A stretch of DNA of 64,000 nucleotides from Ciona intestinalis (Eukaryota; Chordata; Ascidiacea; Phlebobranchia; Cionidae): the NCBI RefSeq assembly GCF_000224145.3, contig NC_020173.2, positions 1,163,756 through 1,227,755 on the forward strand, given 5' to 3'. Made by a program: the position numbers and the translations under genes. Under the pieces are notes generated by a model. That model saw nothing but the letters and a program-made list of their open reading frames with translations. It had not been told where the DNA came from and did no database searches. This document shows, piece by piece, positions 25,307-35,842 of the stretch; within the stretch, counting starts at the first letter, position 1; each line of letters starts with the position of its first letter.

Positions 25307-25988
25307 TGTAGCTCCTAAAAAAATGCAAAAATCTACTACATCCCAAAACTGTAAAGCCTTTAAAAATGCGTGCTATTACCACTTTCGTGACTTGATGCAC
25401 GCAAAACTATAAACGATAGGCAAAACGCCGTCTAAAAACTTATTGAAAATACCATCATCCTTTCTTACGTTAGTGGTGTGTCATTGCACTGTACAAGCGT
25501 AAAGGGAATCTAACAAAGGTATTAGTCATATCCCAGTAGGCGACAAACACAAACACTTGGCGAAAGGGCGTGTAAGCAATACATTGTTTATGTATACGTA
25601 TTGTTAGGATACGCTTGTATCGCTATTTATAATATTTTAGAAAACCTGCATGTAAAATAAAAATTTACATTCATTTGTTTTAGAAAAACATAATTATTTG
25701 CAACATTTCTAATAGCAGATCTCCTGCCCTACTTCTTTGCAGTTATAGCTCATAAGAATAATTTATCATGAAGTGACATGGTAGTATGAGAAATAGATTA
25801 TTCATTATATAAAAATACATCTGTGACAAAAACACTATCCATAGCTTTTGTACGTATAGTTATTGAATCATCACTGCAAGCAATCACCATGTCTCAGAAC
25901 ACCGCATAGTATAATGATGTTGTTTACCCACTGAATATAAACGCACTTCGGATAGAATATAACCACATTTAAAAAAAGTCTGACTGAA
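25307..25988. other. Divergent spacer between receptor genes 3 and 4
   Basis: An AT-rich 680-base interval separates two start codons facing away from each other. It may contain a bidirectional promoter. No repeat or other feature is seen. Confidence 0.4.
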
Positions 25989-27051
25989 ATGCTTACTACT
26001 CAGAACTTTCAAGGGGACTGCTGGAATATATCGATGCCAAATATATCAGAAAAACTGAACGGAACGAACATTGAAGAATATGAAAGACAGAAAGTCGGTT
26101 CGCTTGTGGTTTCAGTTTTGATTGCTTCCGCTGGTGCCTATGTATTCTTTGCACTATTGACACATGAGATTATTGTTTGTAAAAAGAAGCCGAAAAAACG
26201 AACTGGGCCCAAAAAAGTGACAAGAGAAGATTTGATGAGATGTTTGTGTTTAGTGGCATCTTTTCTATTATTTTTTCGGATTATTGCTGAATTTATTGAA
26301 ATCAGTCATGGTGAAACTTCGCGCAATGTTTGTCGGTATGTGAGAGCCTTCAAGTCCGTAGTGCATTCATTGGTGGTCACTTGTATTTACCTTGTACTGT
26401 GGATACGTCAGCGACGGTTTTATGAAACACCTGCTCTTGAATATCTCAGTACTCCCTTCGTGCGCAGCATGAGTTTCTTTGTCGTTATTATCATGGCAGT
26501 CACCAATATCTGTAACATTGGATTATATTTGATCACCAGAGCATACACGAATTTAACAAGAGGATGTGTGGTTGAATGGAGCAGTATTTCAAAACTTACA
26601 CCAGGTCTTGTTCTGTTTGTATCTACTCTAACGTTCCAGCTAGTCTTGCTCGGCTTACTTATCTACCCACTTTTTCACCACCTAAAAGTATAAGAAACAG
26701 AGAGGTCTATCAGAGGCATGTTCTGGCCCAAGCAATGAAATACCTTACATCAAACGCGTTACAGTGGCAGCCATGGTTGCAGTTATCACCGATATAACTT
26801 GCGGTGCGGTAACAGTATTTGCGCTAAAGAATACGTATGGTTCCATGCGGCAAGTGGTTTATGATATTGATATGTTGATATTATTAATTGCCATTTGTAT
26901 GTCGTTCGAGAACTGGAGACACCGCTTGCTGCCGGTTTGTTCACTTTCAACGAACAGTCGCTCTACTTCTAGAAGTAGTACCTGTAACAGCACATCAGCG
27001 ACTTTTCGGCATACCGGTTCACAAAACACTAGCATTGCTACGATATCTTAA
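25989..27051 (+). pseudogene. Broken fourth member of the seven-transmembrane receptor cluster
   Basis: The frame from 25989 encodes helices 1-5 (WNIS and NGTN sequons, WIRQR, RGCVVEWSS, QLVLLGLLIYPL) and then stops at a TAA at 26691, in the third intracellular loop. Homology resumes in another frame (about SIRNREVYQRH) and again in a third (IKRVTVAAMVAV through FENWRHRLLPV) to the stop at 27049. Compared with the gene at 24281-25306 the loop carries a net +1 base over about 60 bases, and I see at least two frame changes. The rest is well preserved and the C-terminal TSIATIS is intact. It is therefore either a young pseudogene, an allele-specific null, or a sequencing error. No splice pair of usable size restores the frame. 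Confidence 0.75.
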
Positions 27052-27151
27052 TACCTGCCGATAATAGTTGTATTTTTATTTCGTCTTCGCATTAATTTGT
27101 TTATTGTGCGCAACTTCGATTTTTTAATTTTAAAATGGTAAGATATAGGTA

Positions 27152-27290
27152 TAGTAAAGTGAGGGAAGACGGGACACAGCGCAAAACATGTAGTATATAC
27201 AGTCAGTTAATTTCGGTTAAATTAAAGTTGCAGAATACTACTAATATAAAAATATTTCGCTCATTTGCCCCATCTTCCCCCACATTGTAG
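27152..27290 (+). mobile_element. MITE-derived sequence, internally rearranged
   Basis: The left end AGTAAAGTGAGGGAAGACGG and right end CCCCATCTTCCCCCACATT are present, but the interior does not match the family. A further solitary right end (GTGTCCCGTCCTGCCCCAC) lies near 27470-27490. Confidence 0.55.
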
Positions 27291-27531
27291 ATTTAAAGAT
27301 TTTATTGTCAAACTTTGAAAGGATTGCTTTTAATTCAAGAATTTATACCTCAGGTGTAATTTAAATATAATATACTGATATAATAACATGAGAATTTGTT
27401 ACCTTTCGTGGTATCAACCCGAGACCGTCATATATTTTGATTTTGGAAATGTTGGGCAACATGTGCTTAAGTGTCCCGTCCTGCCCCACTATACTATACT
27501 TACCAAAATCATGTAAAAAATTGTGTTTTTA

Positions 27532-27610
27532 GGTACCAACATGGCCTACTCAATACATTGAGTAGGCCATGGTATTGAGTAGGCCAATGTATTGAGTAGG
27601 CCATGGTACC
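27532..27610. repeat. Nested palindrome with three copies of GTATTGAGTAGGCCAT-like unit
   Basis: GGTACC lies at both outer ends. The left arm (GGTACC AAC ATGGCCTACTCAATAC) pairs with the right arm (GTATTGAGTAGGCCATGGTACC) apart from the three-base AAC bulge. The ATTGAGTAGGCCA unit appears three times in direct orientation and once inverted. Confidence 0.75.
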
Positions 27611-28761
27611 AACTTTTCTAGACTTTAATGACGTCATGCTATACCATAGACAACTTATAAGTTATCTATGTTAATATTAAGTGCTCAACTTGTTTTAAAA
27701 TAATACATTTTCAGTTTATAAGCATGTATAACCAACGAATGATGCTGTACCCATTCTTGAAATAAACGTGCATAAATTAAATCTCTGCCACGGTAATGGA
27801 AGAGAGCAAAGATATAAGAATTGTATTTCTATGGAATTGGAAGAGAGCATAAAGTTTTGTTTTGCGTACCCATTTATTACATGTCTGCTTTCTTGTTAAT
27901 TTCAGGTCGCGGTGCATGTTTGTGCCGCCATATAGGTTGAAAATGGCACGCGTGCGATTCACTGCAGATTGTAATTCAAACCACCAAAGTGGTGATACAA
28001 CGTAAATGCAGTGTTTAAGAAATTATTTTATATATTTTTTACTGGCCTAATTGCAATTGATAATGCGGATTCGGGGTTTAGAAATGTAGTGTTCAGTGTA
28101 TTCTAATGTTTAGTGTGATTGTAAAATGCTATTTACATGTTGTGCGTGAATGGTCCACATCTCCCGTGTGTTGTAATAATCACGTGTGCCTTGTGTTTTT
28201 AATATAAAATAAATCAAGGACTTTAAAACAGCGCTGTACTGTCGCATTTATAGGATCATTAGAGAGGAAACCATTTGGCAATGGCGAAAGCAATCTCATT
28301 TTTCTGGTACGCATGCACGAACATTTTAATGGGCACGTCGCTTTACATTTAGTTTTTCTAGTCAAATTTGAACTATTACTCCATGTTTGCGGTTATTGCT
28401 TGCCGTTACAAAGGTAAAAACATAGAGTACATTAAAAACATTCTAACCAGAGTAGCATATGGTATTATTACCAAAACAAATTCAAAATAGTTTTCTGTGA
28501 CCTAAAATGGCGACCGCCTTGAAATTACTTGCACAACTGTACTCCCAAAGCGTATTGTTTTTTTGATTTAGTTTGTTTGTTATATTTTCATGCAACAATG
28601 CAGCAGGTGGTTCGTTCTGAATGGCGGGAATAAGCTGAAAGTTATGTAATTACTTTAACAACCAAAAAGCAGGGTATTTTTTAATTTATCTATTCTCTAG
28701 CACGTATGCAGCGATTTCCTGCCAAAGCTAGTTAGACTGGCGTTTGTGTTAAATTTGGAAT

Positions 28762-31700
28762 ATGGATAACTCTGAACTGACTCGCGGACCTTTCACATGT
28801 CCGAATTGCAATAAAGAATTTCAACAATTCTCTGTGTTCAATGCACACAGTCAAGGTATGCAAAATTTAAAATCTGTGCTAGTGTAGAATGTCCCCCCCC
28901 ACCTATTTGCTAACCACTAACCCCTAAACCCTTGGGTTAGGTGTTGATGGTTAGTGGTTATAGGGGTTAGTGGTTAGTGGTTAGCAAATAAGGTGAGGGA
29001 GGGGGAAGATTCTTCACCAGCACCGTTAAATCCCAGACTGCAGAGTATGGCAGGTGCACGGGCGATTTTTTTACAGACTTTCGGTGATGCCTGCCACAAT
29101 TTGTCCCACGCACGCCAATTAATTAAACAAAGAAAAAAATACGTATTAAATTAAGTAAGATTTCCTAACTTGGCTTGAAAATGTACATGCTTTGAACCCA
29201 GATTTTTATTGATAGCACGCGAAAAATAACCGTCTTGCACGCGCAAGATCTCGTCAGGAACTGCCATACTCTGCAAACTGGGTTAAATCTTAATAGCTTT
29301 AAATATTTGTGTGTTAAAATATGTAAATGTGTTTTTTGCTTCATTTTACACAAGCTATTCTAATGCCCACTAGGGCAGAAAATTTCACCTTGTTTGTTGT
29401 ATACAGAGAAATGTGTTCCGGCGGATTCCCAACCATTTTGCATCATTTTTAATCCAACCAGCAACAAAAATGCCAGACCACGTAAAAAGTTGCACCTTAC
29501 AGTAGAAGAGTATTTCTATGGGAAATGTAACGGCAAGAAACATAAACAGTGAGTGAAAATTAGTTACCAAAAATACCTTTATGGTAAGATAGAGCTTTAG
29601 GACATGCATATAAAATGCATTTTGTTGTTTTGTTTTTCTAGGATAAATATTGGAAATTCTGTACAAATGTATTTAATTTATCAAACTGAAAGATGCACAA
29701 GAACAAATTTAGCTTTCGTGGGCAAGCTTTAGTTGGCAAGTCAAAATCATACAGAATTTATGTTTAAACAACACTTACTAAACTAGTACACTGCAAGTTT
29801 GGTGAATCTTAGTGTTGTAATTGTTACAGACAGTTTTTCATTATATAGATCAATATAAAACGGTCCCATGTTTTTTCCTTTATTAATCTATGTTAAATGA
29901 AAATGTTTGAAATTTAGTCCTATGTTTGAAGTGCCCACCAATTGAAACCAAAACTTGATTTACAGGGTAGCCAACTTCAACCCATCAAAGAAATATAAAT
30001 GTTACAGCTGTGCAAAAGTTTTGAAGAACAACCTCCGGTAAATTTATTCTATTTTCTTCATTTAGTACTAAATGTTTGAAGAATTATAGAAACATATTTT
30101 CTGTTGTTTTTTGTTTAAAACGCGATCAAATTATTTAGATATTATGTGCTAAAGGTGTCCCACTTCCCCCGCTCTACCATATGTGTTTTAATTAAAATTA
30201 AAACCTTGACAATGTATTGATAGATTTATGAGCCATGTTCGCCACAAGATTGAAAATCATTGGAAACAGAACGACAACATAAACGACTTCAACATATGTA
30301 GTCACTGCTACAGACATTATGATACACCTTTCCAACTACAATGTCATGTTGAAACTGTTCATTCTTCTGTAGCTGCATCGAGTCAGTATAAAATGTTTTC
30401 CTAACTTTAAATATAGATATTAGATAGACTGGAATACCTTTTAAGCTACATATGTAATATAGACCTATAAACTTCCTGCCTTAAATGTAGATGAAATTCT
30501 TCTATCTATAGAAAAGCAAAGTTCAAGCATTTCCCATTAAAGATTAAACACATTATAGACATATCAACAAAATGTGCCTAAATAGACGAATTCAGTTCAA
30601 GTTAAAATAATAAAGTTTTCCTAATAAAGTTAATGTTACAGTCTGATTCAATACAGATTTCATTAACCCCCCCATAGACAGCAAAATGTGACTAATTTCA
30701 GGAAAAAACTTGCAAAAAAATTAAAGACAATTTTCTTTACCAGCCACATGCTGCATTTGTGAGCTCAACTTTCAAGACGAAGAAACTTTTCTATTTCACA
30801 TGAAAAATCGTCATGGTTGTCAGGAAATGCCTTATGTGTGTAAGATCTGCTCTCATCGCTCTTCACTCTACTCTGACTTAATGCAGCATTTCAGGTGAAT
30901 TTTTTGTTTTAAAAGTTTTATTCTTTTACAAATTTTTGGTGTTTGATTAAAATGATGTGTTTTGATCATGCATATGCGAAGATTGGTTTAGCTTTAGAAA
31001 TACATGTTATGGAGTTACAGTTCTAAGTTAAAAAAGCTATGATACTACACTAAAAGCTATGCTACTACTACCTACTGCTGCTATGCTACTACTACCTACT
31101 ACCAGTAAATAAAATCTCTGCCAGTGTCTGTTTTTAGATAATATATTTATTTATATGACACATAACATGCTTCATTTTTTATAATAAAATCTTACCAAGT
31201 TTCTGTTTTATTAGAGAGTGCCATGAAAACAGCAATTCCTTGATGTGTCCCTTCTGCTTGTGTATTCACAACACTGGAAACTCCCATCTAAACCATGTAA
31301 TTCAACATTTGGTAAGCTGAGCCATAAACTCCAAATCTTTTTTTATAGCTTTTTACAGTTTTAAATTTAAGGATCTTTTCCTGCTGTTCAGTATCTACCA
31401 TAGCGAATTTAAATACTTAAGTAAAAGTTCGCTATGGTTTCTATTTTTTTTAAGTATATATAATATTACATTCACCTAACATGAACCAATGAATCCCCAT
31501 ATTTGACAACTATGTGTGAAACTATTTTTACAATGTCACTTTTGTAAAAAAGTTAAAAACCAAATCATTTCTGACCATTTTCAATTTGTCCGTCAATAAC
31601 ATATATATATTTCTATGTTTAGAAAAAGTCGTACAGATGTTCACGTTGCCGTCTGCAGTTTTCCAGCAGTGTTGCGCAGTGCCAACATTTAACAATTGAT

Positions 31701-34700
31701 CACATGAAGACAATGAGGTCTAAACTTCGATACCCCGTACCTCCCAATATTAATGATTACACGGTAGGTTATTTACAAATTTATTTTAAGAATTTTAGAA
31801 AATATCTAAATTTCGCGTCAAGGCATCTTTCAGTTTACCAGCATTTAAATGTTGATTGCCACGGCCTAAATATTTCAGCTTTGCTTAAAAAAAAATTAGA
31901 AAAAAAAATGCATTTTTTACAATAAGCAGCCTAAAAATAGTATTGGTGCCAGTACAAGTGTTTTTAGACTTATTCCTTAAAATTTAGTGTATTTTTTGTT
32001 AACACTTGTTATTGGTGCAGGTCTATGTAAAACTTAGGAAGAAGGCATCTTTACCACTTAAATCATTTTTCTTTGGTTCTCCAACTGCAAGGGAAGTATT
32101 AGCAACAAGTTTTCCAAACTTTGTGGATACCAAAGAAAAAAGCAAAAGTAAGTTGGCTTGTATTTTTTACAATTTAAAACTAAATACAGAATGACTCACA
32201 TTAACTAAAAATGTAAAGTTTATAATTTTTTTTTGTAAAAAGCTATTTCACTGCTGCAAAATTTCTTAAGCGTATATTGCCTAAGTTTATCAATTTTATT
32301 TCATCAAATGGAAAAATTGAGTAAATGACATTCGCATGAAAAAGTTAAAATTTTGTCAAAATAAAACATGTTATTTTATGACCAAGGAACCAGAATTGAG
32401 TTGGAATTCCTTTGGATTACATTAAGTTTATCAATCCTGTTGTTTAGGTTGCAAACGAAAATTAGATCAGACTCTCAAACAAAAGTTGGTTTCAATGAAA
32501 ATCACAAAGTCTGCCTTACATCTGAAGTAAGTTTAAGTAATCTATCATTTGTTTATGATAACATAACACTTTTAATGCATTGCTATAGAGTAAAGACAGA
32601 GTATAACTAAAATAAATGTGCACATATTTTTAACTCAATGGTTTGTAAATGCACAGTGCATAATGCAGGTATAGACCGTGTGTTAGGGATGTGCCGAGCC
32701 GAGCCCGAACTCAAAAGCTCGTGCCCGAGCGTCTCCTTTTTTGACGCTCGGCGCTCGGCTAAAAACTGGGCCGAGCGCCGAGCCTTATGCTATAATGTTG
32801 CACGCGAGAGCGAAAAATATTAAAAATGAAAAAAGTGAAGCTACTAAGAGATAACGAGACTAGTCAGCGTAGCTTTCTCCTTAATTATTTTTCGTTCGTT
32901 GTGAATTTGCTCTCTCGCAAGTAACGAATCGCAACGTCAGCGAATTTGCCCGTATCGAATTACAGCAGGTGTCGAATTACACGAGCGCCCAATGTTTTCG
33001 TATCACATTTTAAATAAAAAGCCAAAAACTCTTAAACTTTTTTATAATGAAATATTATAAATTGCTGCAACCACGGTTTTGCAACCACAGGGTTTTGCAA
33101 CCCCTAAGCCACCTTTACCGCAGACACGCACGCAGCCAGAAAGTGCTAAGACGCACACACACGCGTTGCATTCAATATAACATTCCTTCGCTTGGAATTA
33201 GAACAATTTTTCATCCAATTGTTACGTCACGTGTCCTATCGCAACGTAACTATTAANNNNNNNNNNNNNNNNNNNNNNNNNNNNNNNNNNNNNNNNNNNN
33301 NNNNNNGCTCGTGGTTCGNTTGGGCAGTGGGCATTCCTTTTCGATTGTTACGTAATGAAACGTCATAGTTAATAGTTATGTTGCAATAAGACATGTGACG
33401 TAACAATTAAGCGCAAAATGTCAAATTGCAGCACGGCAATGTTTGTTACTCGAGCGACTTCGTTAGCTGATTATTACGAACACGCGACGAACATAAAACA
33501 TTAGATCGTAGCTTTAACAACGGTTTCTATCGCACAGGCGCCCGCACTAGACTGTGGTGTCATAGTGATAGTCAGTAATACGCTTTATAACAAGATTTGG
33601 TAGCTTGGGTGACAGACGCACGTAAAACATATTACGTCCGGATTTTCAATAAAATTAAACGATCACCGTCCGGATTTACAACTTTTACAATCCTGCGCTT
33701 GTTATTGGTGCAGGTCTTTGTAAAACTTGGGAAAAAGACATCTTTACCACTTAAATCATTTTTCTTTGGTTCTCCAACTGCACGGGAAGTATTAGCAACA
33801 AGTTTTCCAAACTTTGTGGATACCAAAGAAAAAAGCAAAAGTAAGTTGGCTTGTTGCATTTACAATTTAAAACTAAATACAGAATGACTCACACTAACTA
33901 AAAATGTAAAGTTTATAATTTTTTTTTGTAAAAATATATTTCACTGCTGCAAAATTTATTAAACGTATATTGGCTATTGCCTAAGTTGATCAATTTTTTT
34001 TTCATCAAATGAAAAAATTGAGTAAATGCCGTGAGTCATGAAAAGTTAAACTTTTGTTAAAATCAAAAATATGTTATTTTATGACCAAGGAACCAGAATT
34101 GAGTCTTAGAATTCGATTGGATTACATTAAGTTTATCAATCCTGTTGTTTAGGTTGCAAACGAAAATTAGATCAGACTCTCAAACAAAAGTTGGTTTCAA
34201 TGAAAATCACAAAGTCTGCCTTACATCTGAAGTAAGTTTAAGTAATCTATCATTTGTTTATGATAACATAACACTTAATGCATTGCTATAGAGTAAAGAC
34301 AGAGTATAACTAAAATAAATGTGCACATAGTTTTAACTCTTTGGTTTGTAAATGCACAGTGCATAATGCAGGTATAGACCGTGTGTAGCGTTAAAATATG
34401 GCTCTACTCTACTGTATGATTTTATTTTTATGCACACAACTGAATTAAAGTAGTAGACTATAAAAAAATAGGTGATAACTGACATGGTATAGTATGGGGC
34501 AAAAACTAAGAAGGGATATCTTTCTTTCCCTTCATTTGGTGGTAAACAAACAATAGTTACCGAATTATATAACTCTAGCCTATATAACTGTACTCCAAAT
34601 GAGTGTATTTAATTGTAAAAACACGATCAGAAAATATGGAAATTAGGTTCCAACAATATCTCATCTTGCCACACAGTAATAAATGTCTCGTTTGTCTGCT

Positions 34701-35805
34701 AGGTGTAGCGACCATGCTTATTTTCTTTCAATTAAATGTAAATATGTTTTAACTATAGGGGTGTTTTCACAACTGTTGTTTTGTTGCTCTATCCTGTCTT
34801 TTCGTTTAAAATATTTCTAAATCTTCGCTGCCATAATCGAAGAGACAAATAATGTAGATACAATTTTTGCAGCCTTAATCTAATAGACGATACCAGTGAG
34901 TTTACTTGTTGGGAATGTGCATTAACTTTCCAGCATGATGTTCAACATTATATACAGCATTTCCAGACAGAATACAAATGTAGGGAATGTTTTTATGCCT
35001 CACACTGTCTCTATGCTGCTGCAGATCACAGTGAAACACACACAAACAGGTACAAGAATTTTAATCTTGGTTAGGTTTAATTTTTACATCTGATAACAAA
35101 AAATCTAATTTTTCATATATAATAAAATACCAAGAGTGTTGAAAAGTAGATAGGACAAATAAAATAAATTTAACTACATTGTTAAGTTTAAATAGAAATA
35201 TAGTAGGGTGGGGAAAGATGGGACACTTTTTTATTCTATTTTCTTGTCCAATTTGGTAGTAAACAAAGAACATTTAAAGAATTATAAAGAATTATAAACC
35301 GTATCCTCACGAGTCACGACCGACTTTGTTAATTGTTTATAACATAATCAGGGAGTCAGGGAAATTGCATTTTATCTGTTAAAGCTATCCCATCTTCCCC
35401 CACCGTAATATATTACCTAAAAATGTGTAGTAAATGTGTAATAAATTTAATATTGTTCTAAAAAAACACTATAGCAAACAAACGCATTGGTCCAAAGCAA
35501 AACATTAAAAGAGTCTGCAATAAGATTGTTAATCATACAAATAACAAAAACAATTTTGTTTGTTTTAAAATCAAAAGATTTAGAAAAGAAGAAGACAGGA
35601 TTAAAGAAACTAAAATAAACGTCGTTGTTTCACCAACTTGGCCATCAAAGTCACCAACAGTTAACAGGTAAATAAAACAAATATGCATATCAGGATATGC
35701 AAACTCTTCAATGACCGTGGCCTAAAATGTACATCAAAGGGGTTTAAATTTGTTTAAGTTTAAAACATCTAAACATGTTACGCCTATACCTCATTTTACA
35801 AGTAA

Positions 35806-35842
<37 letters not shown>

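Larger units (their letters stand above)
27052..28761. other. Intergenic region between receptor cluster and ZNF280/POGZ-like gene
   Basis: It contains MITE-derived sequence (27152-27290, plus an isolated right end near 27470-27500) and a palindromic repeat cluster at 27532-27610. The last several hundred bases before 28762 presumably hold the promoter and 5' UTR of the next gene, but no element is recognisable. Confidence 0.5.

Noticed and set aside
27541..27605. CRISPR-like repeat array
   Set aside because: The repeats are contiguous and palindromic with no spacers, and the genome is eukaryotic.
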